NCBI GenBank assembly: GCA_964417725.1
Contig: CAYQIV010000003.1
Coordinates: 1 to 64,000 of the forward strand
Origin: SHZI01 sp964417725
Lineage (GTDB): Bacteria > Pseudomonadota > Gammaproteobacteria > Steroidobacterales > GCA-2729495
Direction: 5' to 3'
Length of the DNA stretch: 64,000 nucleotides
The notes below the pieces were generated by a model. It was not told the DNA's origin, did no database searches, and saw only the letters and a list, made by a program, of their open reading frames with translations. Made by a program: the position numbers and the translations under genes. Positions 52,252-61,408 of this stretch are shown one piece after another; positions within the stretch are counted from its first letter, which is position 1; every line of letters starts with the position of its first letter.

Positions 52252-53091
52252 ATGAACTCCACACGCCCGATTCGCGCCCTGCTGCGCGGCCTCGAAGTGC
52301 TCCACGTGCTGAATCAGCACAACGGCGCCACCGTATCAGAAGTGGCCATGGCCATCGACCTGCCACGGACGACCACCTACCGCATCCTCGAGACATTGTG
52401 CCATGCCGGTTATGCCTACCGTGCAAGCAGCGACGAGCGCTACCGCCTGACGATCCTCGTCCGTGGCCTCTCCGATGGCTTCGACGACGAGGCCTGGGTC
52501 ACGCAGATTGCACGGCCGTACATGTACGACCTGTGCAAGGAGCTGGTGTGGCCGATCGCCATCGCCACGCTCTCCGGGTCGTCCATCCTTGTTCGCCAGA
52601 CGACCGATCACCGCAGCCCACTGGCGGTCGAAAAGCGCGCGCCAGGTTTCCGCATTTCGATCATGACCTCGGCCTCTGGGCACGTCTATCTGGCCTACAG
52701 CCCGCCAGAGCAGCGCGAGGCGCTGCTCGATCTGCTGGTCAAGTCGAAGCGCAGCGCCGACCAGCTGGCCGGGAACCGCAAGCGCGTTCAGGAGATCATC
52801 GAAGAGGTACGGCGTCGTGGTTACGCCATGTGGCGCCGGCCGCGGCGCGTGTCCGACGAACTGAGCCTGTCGGTGCCGATCATGGCCGAAGACCGCCTGC
52901 TCGCGGCACTGACCATCCGCTTTTCATCGACGGCGGTCCCTGAGTCCGAGGCGGTTCAGCGCTTCACACCCCGCTTGCAGGCCACGGCCCAGCGGATCAG
53001 CAACGATTTCACCAGCCAGAATGAGCGCCAGGCGCTGGCCATCGCCTCGGACCATGGCCCGGCGGGCGAAGCCGCCAGCGAGCACGGTTAG
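52252..53091 (+). CDS. IclR-family transcriptional regulator
   Basis: 279-aa regulator. The N-terminal winged helix (about 5-70) shows LLRGLEVLHVLNQHNGATVSEVAMAIDLPRTTTYRILETL. The effector domain includes RISIMTSASGHVYLAYSPPEQRE and RRRGYAMWRRPRRVSDELSLSVPIM. The pattern is closest to MhpR-type activators of aromatic-acid catabolism. I chose the ATG at 52252. It is divergent from the aldo/keto reductase and convergent with hyuB, so it may govern the catabolic genes around it (inference). Confidence 0.93.
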   Translation: MNSTRPIRALLRGLEVLHVLNQHNGATVSEVAMAIDLPRTTTYRILETLCHAGYAYRASSDERYRLTILVRGLSDGFDDEAWVTQIARPYMYDLCKELVWPIAIATLSGSSILVRQTTDHRSPLAVEKRAPGFRISIMTSASGHVYLAYSPPEQREALLDLLVKSKRSADQLAGNRKRVQEIIEEVRRRGYAMWRRPRRVSDELSLSVPIMAEDRLLAALTIRFSSTAVPESEAVQRFTPRLQATAQRISNDFTSQNERQALAIASDHGPAGEAASEHG

Positions 53092-53116
53092 CCCGTTTGG
53101 TATCGCGGCATGAGAT

Positions 53117-53149
53117 AAGGCGGCAGATGCCTCCGGCACCTGCCGCCTT
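53117..53149. terminator. bidirectional terminator-like hairpin between iclR-type gene and hyuB
   Basis: AAGGCGGCAG (53117-53126) and CTGCCGCCTT (53140-53149) form a perfect 10-bp stem with a 13-nt loop. It sits in the middle of the 80-bp gap between two convergent genes, and short T-runs follow on both strands, which is the usual look of a shared intrinsic terminator. Confidence 0.75.
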
Positions 53150-53171
53150 TGCCGTCCCGTCAGGCGCTGCC

Positions 53172-55085
53172 TCAGGCTGCCGATTTGCGCTTCTTCACCT
53201 TCTTGCCCGCCACCTCGGCGCGCAACCATGAGGGGAACACCGGTGCCTTCGGCGGCTCGAGCCCCGTTTCCTTGCGGCAGGCCTTCTTCAGTTCCGGAAT
53301 GGTGCCACCAAAATCGAAGAGCTTGGTCTTGCCGCGCTTTTTCGCCATCGAGGTGCGCAGGGCTTTCGTTGCCTTGGCGTCAACCTTGCCGCCGGCACTG
53401 ATGACGACACCATAGCGGCGCGCGCCAGCACGGGTGATCAACCCGGCGTTGTAGTCGAATTCGACCTTGTCGATCGGACGCTTGAGCGGATCACCCCAGC
53501 CGCCGCCACCCCAGGTGTCGAACAGCAACAGGTCACCCGCTTCGACCTGGATGCGGTCGCATTTGGACGGCAGCAATTCCTTCTTGCCGTTGGCGCGGAT
53601 CAGCGTCTTGCGGCTGCGGGCGCCCGGCAGCCCGCCATTGACCCCCCAGGGATAGGTAAGCCAGCGGTCGTCGTGGATCGAGATCTGCCCGGGCTCAAGC
53701 AGCCGGTAGGCCATGCGCAGGGCGTTGCCACCACGATGCAGGCCGGCGCCGCCGCTGTCAGCCAGGGTCTCGTAGCTCTCGATGCGCAGCGGGAAATAGC
53801 TCTCGAGGAACTCGTTGGGTACGTTGGTGAAGCTTGGCCATAGCGAATGGCCGTCGGGGCCATCTCCCGATGGCTTGCCGGGGACACCGCCGAAGCCGAT
53901 GCTGAACAGCTGGTACCACTCGCCGTCCCGGCGATAGCCGGAGTACATGAAATGCGGGCTGTCGGAAAAACCGGCGGCACAGAGGAAATCCGGGCTGCCC
54001 TGGCCCAGCAGGCCGCCGAGGATGTCGAATACCCGGCCCAGCGCGTGTGTGCGGCACGACAGTGCAGCCGGAAAACGCGGCTTGAGCAGCGAACCCTCGG
54101 GGATGCGCACTTCCATGAGATCATAGAAGCCGTCGTTGAACATGATCTGCGGGTCGAACACCATGATCATGTAGACGCCGCAGAACATCTTGAACATCTC
54201 CTCGTTGAGGTAGAAGTTCACGGGGCCGGTGGACTGCGGGTCGGTGCCCTCGAAATCGAAGATGACCTTGTCCCCCTCGCGCCACATCGCGCAACGGAGC
54301 TTGTAGGGCCCCATGCCCATGCCATCGTCGCAGATGTAATCCTCGAAATATTGTTTTCTGGTCGGCACCGTGGTCTGGATCAGCTTGGCCATGGCCCGCT
54401 TGTTGCGGTCGAGAAGGTCCTCCAGCGCCGAATAGAACATGTCGTCACCGAAGCGCTTCGACATCTCGATCAGGCGCTTTTCTGCCGTGCGGATGGCGGC
54501 GACGATGGCGTGGAAGTCGCTGCGGTTCCACTGTGGCATGCGGCAGTTGTGCAGGATGATCTCGAGGATCTCCTCCTGGAGGACATCCTTGCGGTAGATC
54601 TTGGTCGGCGGCACGCGGATGCCTTCCTCGAAAATCGTCTGCGCATCGGTCGGCAGGCTGCCCGGCACCTTGCCGCCGATATCCGTCATGTGACCGAACA
54701 TTGCCGCATAGGCGATCAGCCGGCCATCCTTGAAAACGGGTCGCAGCAACAGCCAGTCATTGGCGTGGCTGACGGCGCCATTGCAGCTGTAAGGGTCCGT
54801 CATGAGGAACATGTCGCCTTCCTCGATCGTGCCCTCGTAGGCCGCCTTGAAGCCATAGATGAAACTGCCGAACTGCCCGACGACCATCTTGCCGTCGACG
54901 TTGGCGATCATGGGGAACTCGTCATGCTGCTCGCGGATGCCGGGCGACATGGCGGTGCGAAACAGCACGGCATCCATTTCGTGACGGGCGTTGAGCATCG
55001 CATTCTCGATGATATCGAGCGTGATCGGATCCACTTTCTCCCGCTTGAAGGGCCGTGGTTTGGTCTCGATGATTTTTGCTGGCAT
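53172..55085 (-). CDS. hyuB: hydantoinase B/oxoprolinase family protein (HyuB; ketone-carboxylase alpha-like)
   Basis: 637-aa subunit. The HyuB pattern is clear: DPITLDIIENAMLNARHEMD, SPGIREQHDEFPMI, DPYSCNGAVSHANDWLLLRPVF, GHMTDIGGKVPGS, SGGAGLHRGGNALRMAYRL and LLFDTWGGGGWGDPLKR. After that a 90-residue C-terminal extension ends in a very basic tail (KKVKKRKSAA). Relatives are N-methylhydantoinase, 5-oxoprolinase and acetone/acetophenone carboxylases, all ATP-dependent with HyuA. The sequence does not fix the substrate. It is 18 bp after hyuA in the same operon. Confidence 0.9.
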   Translation of the reverse strand: MPAKIIETKPRPFKREKVDPITLDIIENAMLNARHEMDAVLFRTAMSPGIREQHDEFPMIANVDGKMVVGQFGSFIYGFKAAYEGTIEEGDMFLMTDPYSCNGAVSHANDWLLLRPVFKDGRLIAYAAMFGHMTDIGGKVPGSLPTDAQTIFEEGIRVPPTKIYRKDVLQEEILEIILHNCRMPQWNRSDFHAIVAAIRTAEKRLIEMSKRFGDDMFYSALEDLLDRNKRAMAKLIQTTVPTRKQYFEDYICDDGMGMGPYKLRCAMWREGDKVIFDFEGTDPQSTGPVNFYLNEEMFKMFCGVYMIMVFDPQIMFNDGFYDLMEVRIPEGSLLKPRFPAALSCRTHALGRVFDILGGLLGQGSPDFLCAAGFSDSPHFMYSGYRRDGEWYQLFSIGFGGVPGKPSGDGPDGHSLWPSFTNVPNEFLESYFPLRIESYETLADSGGAGLHRGGNALRMAYRLLEPGQISIHDDRWLTYPWGVNGGLPGARSRKTLIRANGKKELLPSKCDRIQVEAGDLLLFDTWGGGGWGDPLKRPIDKVEFDYNAGLITRAGARRYGVVISAGGKVDAKATKALRTSMAKKRGKTKLFDFGGTIPELKKACRKETGLEPPKAPVFPSWLRAEVAGKKVKKRKSAA

Positions 55086-55103
55086 GTCTTGCGGCTCCTG
55101 CCT

Positions 55104-57164
55104 TCAGGCTGCGGGCGTGATCAGGATGTTGCCCCACTCGTCCACCCGGCCAGCATGGCCGGGCAGGATCAGGGTCGTCGAATCCATCTCGAGGACGATG
55201 GCTGGTCCGGGAACGATATTTCCAGCGGCCAGCTTCGCCCTGTTGTAGAGGGTCGCTTCCTGGTCGCGGCCCTCGCAGTAGATCTTGTTGCGGCCGATCA
55301 CGGCATCCGCCGCAGGCTTCTCGCCACCCTTGCCGACGCGCAGTGCGCGGACATGGGTCGGCTTGCCTTCGACGACAGCGCGAAGATTGACCAGCTCCTT
55401 GTCATGCGGCAGGGCAAAGGTAAACAGCTGGCGGTGCATTTCGTCGAAGCGCTCTCCGATGGCGTCGAGGCCACGAGACTCAAGCTCCTCGAGTTCGAAG
55501 TCGACCGTCAGCAACAGACCCTGACCCCGGTAGCGGATATCGACCTGATAGCTCGCAGTCTGTTCGTCGCGCGGGATACCCTCACGGTCAAGCGTTTTGG
55601 AGGCTTGGGCCGCCAGCACCCTGAAGACCTTGGCGACTTCCTTGACCGACGTCTCGCCAAATGTGCGGATGAAAGTCCGCGCCGCCTCATCGCGCACGCG
55701 CGTCGTGGCATCACCATAGGCGCACAACACGCCCGGCCCCGGGGGAATGATCACCGGCCACGAACCCATCAGCTTGCCCACCGCGTTGGCATGCAGCGGG
55801 CCGGCTCCACCGAAGGCGATCAAGGCGAAGTCGCGCGGGTCGTAGCCTTTCTCGACGGAGACGAGCCGCAGTGCCCCGTACATGTTCTCGTTGACGATAT
55901 CGATGATGCCCGCCGCAGCCTGCCTGAGGCCGAGCTTCAGCGCATCGGCGATGCTCTTGACGGCCTTCTCGGCCAGATCCCGGCGGATCTGCATGTCGCC
56001 ACCGAGCCTGACCTCGCCGCTCGGCAGGTAGCCCAGCACCACATTGGCATCGGTGACAGTCGGCAACGTGCCGCCGCGGTTGTAGGCCGCCGGCCCGGGC
56101 ACGGCACCGGCACTCTCGGGGCCGACGCGCAGCGCGCCGGTCAGTTCGGGTACGTGGGCGATCGAGCCGCCACCGGCACCGACGGTGCGCACGTCGACGG
56201 ACGATGCACGGACCGTGACATCGCCGACGGTCGTCTCGCGGCGCAACTGTGCCTTGCCGTTCTCGACGAGGCAGACATCGGTCGATGTCCCGCCCATGTC
56301 GAAAGTCAGCAGGTTGCCGAAACCGGCCTGCTGAGCCACCCAGACGGCACCGGACACGCCACCGGCCGGGCCGCTCATCAGCAGGTTGACGGGGTAGGCC
56401 TCGGCCGCCTTGGCGGAGGCCAGACCGCCATCCGAGCGCAGGATGTGCAGCTGGACGTTCTTCATCTTCTTCTTGAGTTCGCGGGTCAGGTTGTTGACGT
56501 AAGTCGAGACCTTGGGCCGCACGTACGAGTTGGCGACCGTCGTGATGGTGCGCTCGTATTCCTGCATTTCGGGCACGATCTCGGAAGAGATCGTCACCGG
56601 TATGCCCGGCAAAACCTTGGCGGCGATCTTCGCCACTTCCTTCTCGTGCTGCGGATTGGCAAAGGAGTTGATGAGTGAAACGGTCAACGCCTCGATGCCC
56701 TTCTTGCCCAGTGCCTTGAGGTCGCGCTTGAGCGCCGCGACGTCAAGCTTGCGCACGACATCACCGCGCGCGCCGATGCGCTCGTCGGCTTCGATGGTCA
56801 GCTCGAGCGGCGCCAGGGGCGCGCTCTTGTTGTAGATCACCCACCCGCCGAGTCCTCCAGGGACGAACGACCGCGCGATCTGCAGCACCTGACGGTATCC
56901 ACGGGTGGTGACCAGGCCGACACGCGCCCCGGAACCCGTGAGCACGGTATTGGTGGCCACGGTGGTGCCATGCATGAAGTGGCCGATCTCCGTGGGATCT
57001 ATCCCGGCGTTCTTGCACACCTTCTCGATGCCGTTCAGCACGCCCACCGAAGAGTCATGCGGGGTGCTCGGGACCTTGGCGGTGTGGATATCGCCGTTTT
57101 GTTCATTGATCAGCAGCAGGTCGGTGAAGGTTCCACCGACGTCGACGCCCAGACGGTAACTCAT
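55104..57164 (-). CDS. hyuA: hydantoinase A/oxoprolinase family protein (HyuA; ATP-dependent subunit)
   Basis: 686-aa actin-fold ATPase subunit. The phosphate loop is LGVDVGGTFTDLLLI at the start, with HGTTVATNTVLTGSGARVGLVTTRGY, NSYVRPKVSTYVNNL, LTFDMGGTSTDVCLV and ALIAFGGAGPLHANAV, all Hydant_A motifs. It phosphorylates the substrate or its enol form for opening or carboxylation by HyuB. A gamma-type subunit of acetone carboxylase is not seen next to it. It may be co-transcribed with the HMG-CoA-lyase-type gene 163 bp upstream. Confidence 0.93.
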   Translation of the reverse strand: MSYRLGVDVGGTFTDLLLINEQNGDIHTAKVPSTPHDSSVGVLNGIEKVCKNAGIDPTEIGHFMHGTTVATNTVLTGSGARVGLVTTRGYRQVLQIARSFVPGGLGGWVIYNKSAPLAPLELTIEADERIGARGDVVRKLDVAALKRDLKALGKKGIEALTVSLINSFANPQHEKEVAKIAAKVLPGIPVTISSEIVPEMQEYERTITTVANSYVRPKVSTYVNNLTRELKKKMKNVQLHILRSDGGLASAKAAEAYPVNLLMSGPAGGVSGAVWVAQQAGFGNLLTFDMGGTSTDVCLVENGKAQLRRETTVGDVTVRASSVDVRTVGAGGGSIAHVPELTGALRVGPESAGAVPGPAAYNRGGTLPTVTDANVVLGYLPSGEVRLGGDMQIRRDLAEKAVKSIADALKLGLRQAAAGIIDIVNENMYGALRLVSVEKGYDPRDFALIAFGGAGPLHANAVGKLMGSWPVIIPPGPGVLCAYGDATTRVRDEAARTFIRTFGETSVKEVAKVFRVLAAQASKTLDREGIPRDEQTASYQVDIRYRGQGLLLTVDFELEELESRGLDAIGERFDEMHRQLFTFALPHDKELVNLRAVVEGKPTHVRALRVGKGGEKPAADAVIGRNKIYCEGRDQEATLYNRAKLAAGNIVPGPAIVLEMDSTTLILPGHAGRVDEWGNILITPAA

Positions 57165-57327
57165 ACGGCCCTCTCAGATGTGTGCATTGTTCAGTCGCCG
57201 AACTTCGGCTGGCATGCCGCCGACCGGTTTCCTGTTGTTCCCGATGACACGGTGGCAGACACGGACCACACGAGGGTGGCGTTCCATGGCCGCACCGCCT
57301 GCTCTTTGCCGGGCCACCGAAGGCGGC

Positions 57328-58272
57328 TCAGCCCGCCATGGCGGCCTTCTTCTGGAATTCCTCGGCGATCTGGGGAAACATCCCCGCCCGCGGCAACATC
57401 GCCGGCGTGGCCCGGCCCAGCTGGACTTCAAGCCAACGGCTGGTATCGATGATCTTCGCCAGCGAGACGCCGCTTTCGACGCCCGAACGGTCCAGCAGGT
57501 AAAGCAGATCGTCGGTGGGGATGTTACCAGTTGCGGCCGGCGCAAAGGGACAACCGCCGATACCGCCGATGCTCGCATCGAGCGAGTCGACCCCTGCATC
57601 GACCGCCGCCTGGGCATTGGCGAGACCCGTGTTGCGCGTGTTGTGGAAGTGGCAGCGGATCGGCGTGCTGCCGATGCGTTCGCGCACTGCGCCGAGGAGG
57701 TCGCGGACCTGGCCGGGCACTGCAACACCGATGCTGTCGGCGATCCCGAGTTCGACCGGTTCACCCGCCATCACTTCATCGACCAGCGCCAGGATGCGAT
57801 CGGGCGGCACCTCGCCTTCATATGGGCAACCGAATGCGGAGGAGATCATGACGTTGGCACGTACGCCGGCCGCCTTGGCCGCTCTGGCGATCTCGAGCCA
57901 CGCCTTGACCGACTCGGCGGTCGGCACGCCCTGGTTGCGCTGGTTGTAGGTGTCGGTGGAGATCACCGCCATGCCGATCTCGGGAATACCCGTGGCAAGG
58001 GCGCGGTCGAAGCCCTTGCGGTTGAGGACCAGGCCGATGTAGATGACGTCGTCGCGGCGCGGGAGCGCACTGATCAATGCCTCGGCATCGGCCATTTGCG
58101 GTACCCGCTTCGGGTGCACGAAGCTGGTGACCTCAAGGCGTCTGATGCCGGCATCGAGCGCACGGCGGATGAACTCGACCTTGACCGGCGTCGCCAGCAC
58201 CTCAGGCTCACTCTGCAGCCCGTCACGCGGGCCGACCTCGATGATCGAAATACGGCGTGGGTTCTGGCTCAT
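57328..58272 (-). CDS. hydroxymethylglutaryl-CoA lyase family enzyme
   Basis: 314-aa TIM-barrel lyase that cleaves a 3-hydroxy-acyl-CoA by retro-Claisen reaction. Key residues fit HMG-CoA lyase: R16-D17 in VGPRDGLQ, metal histidines H208 and H210 in CHFHNTRNTG, and the catalytic C241 in GIGGC-PFAPAATGN. True substrates of relatives include HMG-CoA and branched isoprenoid analogues. It is divergent from the class III CoA-transferase gene, a pairing that suggests CoA activation followed by cleavage. Confidence 0.92.
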   Translation of the reverse strand: MSQNPRRISIIEVGPRDGLQSEPEVLATPVKVEFIRRALDAGIRRLEVTSFVHPKRVPQMADAEALISALPRRDDVIYIGLVLNRKGFDRALATGIPEIGMAVISTDTYNQRNQGVPTAESVKAWLEIARAAKAAGVRANVMISSAFGCPYEGEVPPDRILALVDEVMAGEPVELGIADSIGVAVPGQVRDLLGAVRERIGSTPIRCHFHNTRNTGLANAQAAVDAGVDSLDASIGGIGGCPFAPAATGNIPTDDLLYLLDRSGVESGVSLAKIIDTSRWLEVQLGRATPAMLPRAGMFPQIAEEFQKKAAMAG

Positions 58273-58301
58273 GGCCTTACAGCAAGAAGGAAATTGGTTA
58301 T

Positions 58302-58330
58302 TCTATACATGGCACCCGACGATACAACAA
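58302..58330 (-). promoter_or_regulatory. possible sigma70-type promoter for the HMG-CoA-lyase/hyuA/hyuB operon
   Basis: On the minus strand TTGTTG (58330-58325) and TATAGA (58307-58302) are separated by 17 bases, about 30 bp before the lyase start codon. Matches to consensus are only 3/6 and 4/6, but the stretch is clearly more AT-rich than the surroundings and lies in a 201-bp divergent gap. Confidence 0.3.
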
Positions 58331-58473
58331 AAACACGGCCGCGGTCAGCTTGCGGGCCGTTGGCCGGCTCCGGCAGGCGGGAAGCCCTTGGGTTGGAAAC
58401 ATGCGCCGGCGATGCTGCGCCGGGGCGGATTTGGGTATAGCACCGGACCGCGGGTCCAGGACAGGGATAGGAC

Positions 58474-59688
58474 ATGTCAACGGACGATAACAAGATCGCC
58501 GGGCCACTGGCCGGGCTGCGGGTCATCGAGATGGGTACCTTGCTCGCAGGGCCGTTCTGCGGTCAGCTGCTGGCGGATTTCGGTGCCGAGGTCATCAAGG
58601 TCGAGCCCCCCGGGGTTGGCGACCCGATGCGTGAATGGGGTCGTGAAAAGGCCCATGGCATGTCGCTGTGGTGGCCGGTCGTCGCACGCAACAAGAAATC
58701 GGTGACGCTCAACCTGCGCGAGGCCGATGGCCAGCAAGTCCTGCGGCGCCTGGCGGCGAAAGCCGATTTCCTCCTCGAAAACTTCCGCCCCGGCACGCTC
58801 GAACGCTGGAACCTCGGCCATAGGCAACTGCACGAAATCAACCCGGGGCTGATCATGATCCGCGTCTCGGGATACGGCCAGACCGGTCCCTACTCGAAGA
58901 GGGCCGGCTTCGGTGCCGTCGGCGAGGCGATGGGCGGCCTGCGCTATGTCTGCGGCGACCCGTCGACACCACCCAGCCGCATGGGCATCAGCATCGGTGA
59001 CTCGCTGGCCGCAACCTTTGCCTGTATCGGTGCGCTGAGCGCGCTCCACTACCGTGAGCGCACCGGCCAGGGCCAGGTCGTCGACTCGGCAATCTACGAG
59101 GCCGTGCTCAACATGATGGAATCGCTGGTCACCGAATACGACAAGACCGGCTATATCCGCGAACGCACCGGAGCCATCCTGCCCAACGTCGCGCCCTCCA
59201 ATATTTACCCGACGAGCGATGGTGGCATGCTGTTGATCGCCGCCAACCAGGACACCGTCTTCGGGCGGCTCGCCGAGGCCATGGGCCGACCCGAACTCGC
59301 CAGGGACGAACGCTACGCGACACACACGGCACGCGGCGCCCACCAGCAGGAACTCGATGCACTCATCGCCGACTGGACGCGTACCGTCGACATGGCCACC
59401 CTGGAGGGGCTGATGGACAAATTCGGCATTCCTTCCGGCAAGATCTATCGCACGCCGGAAATGCTCGCCGACGCGCATTTTCGTGCCCGCGAAGCCATCG
59501 TCACCACCATGCACCCGACTTTCGGCGAGTTGCGCATGCAAAACGTCGCACCGAAGCTGTCGCTGACGCCGGGCTCGATCCGCTCCGCGGCACCGGAACT
59601 TGGCCAGCACAACGACGAAATCTACGGGGAGCTGCTCGGCATGGATGCCGCAGAACGTGCGGCGCTCGGCGCCAAAGGCATCATCTGA
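58474..59688 (+). CDS. class III CoA-transferase (CaiB/BaiF family)
   Basis: 404-aa family III CoA-transferase. It starts PLAGLRVIEMGTLLAGPFCG, then EVIKVEPPGVGDPMREWG, NKKSVTLNLR, ENFRPGTLERW, IRVSGYGQTGPY and the catalytic Asp176 in GISIGDSLAA, aligned to Asp169 of formyl-CoA transferase. It moves CoA to a carboxylic acid. Together with the divergent lyase it may make and cleave a dicarboxylyl-CoA such as a substituted glutaryl-CoA (inference). The VOC gene follows 20 bp later. Confidence 0.94.
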   Translation: MSTDDNKIAGPLAGLRVIEMGTLLAGPFCGQLLADFGAEVIKVEPPGVGDPMREWGREKAHGMSLWWPVVARNKKSVTLNLREADGQQVLRRLAAKADFLLENFRPGTLERWNLGHRQLHEINPGLIMIRVSGYGQTGPYSKRAGFGAVGEAMGGLRYVCGDPSTPPSRMGISIGDSLAATFACIGALSALHYRERTGQGQVVDSAIYEAVLNMMESLVTEYDKTGYIRERTGAILPNVAPSNIYPTSDGGMLLIAANQDTVFGRLAEAMGRPELARDERYATHTARGAHQQELDALIADWTRTVDMATLEGLMDKFGIPSGKIYRTPEMLADAHFRAREAIVTTMHPTFGELRMQNVAPKLSLTPGSIRSAAPELGQHNDEIYGELLGMDAAERAALGAKGII

Positions 59689-59707
59689 GCGCCGCGGCAT
59701 ACCCGCA

Positions 59708-60601
59708 ATGAGTACGGCACGGGGAGCAATCCGCCTTGGCGCCATCCGCTGCGTGACCATCGTCGCGCAGGATCTGGCGCACACCGAGGCGCTCTACGCC
59801 AGAGAACTCGGCTACCGGTGCATCGGCCGGGGCGAAGTCTCGCCGGCGCTGGCGGCGCTGTGGGGCACGGCCGACGAAGCCGGTGCCCGCACCTTGCTCA
59901 TGGCACCCCCGGCAGGTGACGAGTTCACCTTTCGCTTCATCGAGCGCGCGGCTGGCGACCCCTGGCAAGCCTTTACCCGCCATGGCTGGAACGCCATCGA
60001 ACTCATGGTCGAGCACGTCGACTCCCTGGCCGCGCAACTTGCCGGCTCGGGCTTCGAGACCATTGCCCCACCCCTCGACCTGTCGTTCTGCCCCGACATC
60101 CGCGCCATGCAGGTCCGCGGACCATCGGGAGAGATCCTCTACCTCACCGAGTTCAAACGCCCCGTACAGGGCCTGCCGGTACCGATGCCGCGCTGTGCCG
60201 TCGACCGGGCTTTCATCGTCATCGTTGGCGGCGCATCGCTCGACACGCTCCAGCAGTGGTACACCCGACAGTTCGCGGTACCGGAAGTGGCCGCCATGGA
60301 ATCACGCGTCCAGACCATGGCGCTGGCCTTCGACCTGCCGCGGGAAACGCGCTTTCGCATCGCCGCCCTGCCGCTGGCGGGAGACTGCTACATCGAGGCC
60401 GACGAAATGCCGCCGGCAGCACACCCGCTGCCCCAAGCATCGCGCCGGCTCCCTGCCGGCATCGCCATGGTGAGCTTCAACGGCGAGTTGGCCGGTGGCG
60501 CGGTCGTGCCGGACGACACGCCACCCTACGCCGGATCCACCGCAGTTCAGTGCATACGCGGCGCGGCAGGTGAACTCATCGAGGTGATCGGACCGGGCTG
60601 A
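59708..60601 (+). CDS. two-lobed VOC protein, paralogue of the gene at 39365
   Basis: 297-aa protein with two VOC-type lobes: CVTIVAQDLAHTEALYAREL to GEILYLTEF, and VDRAFIVIVGGASLDTLQQWY to GELIEVIG. It shares HGWNAIEL, the central VDRxFIV(I/V)VGG and overall length with the protein at 39365-40276, so they are paralogues about 20 kb apart. The reaction is unknown; glyoxalase, isomerase or dioxygenase chemistry is possible, but the full metal-ligand set is not evident. I chose the ATG at 59708. It is in an operon with the CoA-transferase. Confidence 0.85.
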   Translation: MSTARGAIRLGAIRCVTIVAQDLAHTEALYARELGYRCIGRGEVSPALAALWGTADEAGARTLLMAPPAGDEFTFRFIERAAGDPWQAFTRHGWNAIELMVEHVDSLAAQLAGSGFETIAPPLDLSFCPDIRAMQVRGPSGEILYLTEFKRPVQGLPVPMPRCAVDRAFIVIVGGASLDTLQQWYTRQFAVPEVAAMESRVQTMALAFDLPRETRFRIAALPLAGDCYIEADEMPPAAHPLPQASRRLPAGIAMVSFNGELAGGAVVPDDTPPYAGSTAVQCIRGAAGELIEVIGPG

Positions 60602-60620
60602 CCGGCTTGCCGGGCGGTCT

Positions 60621-61286
60621 TCAACCGCGCTTGCGCAGCAGCGTCAGGCCGTCTCCAACCGGAAGCAGGGAAAGGTCGAAGCGCTCGTCGTCCCGCAACG
60701 CGCGGTTCAGCGCCCGGATCGCCACGGTATCGGGCTCGTGGTCGGCGGTATCCACCACCCTTCCGCCCCACAGCGTGTTGTCGATCACGATCAGCCCGCC
60801 CGGACGCAAGAGCGCCGCCGACCGTTCGACGTATTCGGCATAGGCGTGCTTGTCGGCGTCGATGAAGGCGAAATCGAAGGTGCCTGCCAGCGCCGATTCG
60901 CCGAGTGCCGCCAGCGTTGCACCGGCCTCGCCGAGGCGCAGCTCGATGCGTCCCTCGACGCCTGCCTCGCGCCAGTAGCGCCGTGCGATCGCCGTCCACT
61001 CCTCGCTGATGTCCAGCGTCACCAGGCGGCCATCCCCTGGCAGCGCGAGTGCGCAGGCCAGCGCACTGTAACCGGTGAAAGTCCCTATCTCGAGGCAACG
61101 GCGGGCGCCGGTCAGGCGTACCAGCAATGCCATGAACTGACCCTGCTCGGGAGAGATCTGCATGCGTGCCATGGGCAGCGCCGCGGTTTCGGCGCGCAGC
61201 CGCGCCAGTACCGGTGGCTCGCGCAAGGAGGCCTGCAGCAGATATTCGTAAAGGCGGTCATCGAGGGACAGTGTGCGCGTCGACAT
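60621..61286 (-). CDS. O-methyltransferase, caffeoyl-CoA OMT family
   Basis: 221-aa SAM-dependent enzyme. The SAM site is CLEIGTFTGYSALACALALP, followed by RLVTLDISEEWTAIAR, FDFAFIDADKHAYAEYVERS (metal-binding Asp) and LIVIDNTLWGGRV. This is the class I cation-dependent catechol-type O-methyltransferase pattern. I chose the ATG at 61286 (MSTRTLSLDD). It is convergent with the VOC gene and divergent from the TauE/SafE gene. Confidence 0.93.
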   Translation of the reverse strand: MSTRTLSLDDRLYEYLLQASLREPPVLARLRAETAALPMARMQISPEQGQFMALLVRLTGARRCLEIGTFTGYSALACALALPGDGRLVTLDISEEWTAIARRYWREAGVEGRIELRLGEAGATLAALGESALAGTFDFAFIDADKHAYAEYVERSAALLRPGGLIVIDNTLWGGRVVDTADHEPDTVAIRALNRALRDDERFDLSLLPVGDGLTLLRKRG

Positions 61287-61408
61287 GAGGGCTGGCCACG
61301 ACCGGAGGGAGGTCAGTATAGGCGGATAGTGGCCGGGCGCCGGCCGGCACCCGCTACAATCACCAACGGCGTGGCAGCAGCCCCGCCACTGCGAGCGCGG
61401 AGTCCCGG

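Noticed and set aside
53847..56678. 943-aa open frame on the plus strand opposite hyuA and hyuB
   Set aside because: Length alone is not evidence in a GC-rich genome; the translation is His/Arg/Asp-rich without domains, and both genes beneath it are certain.
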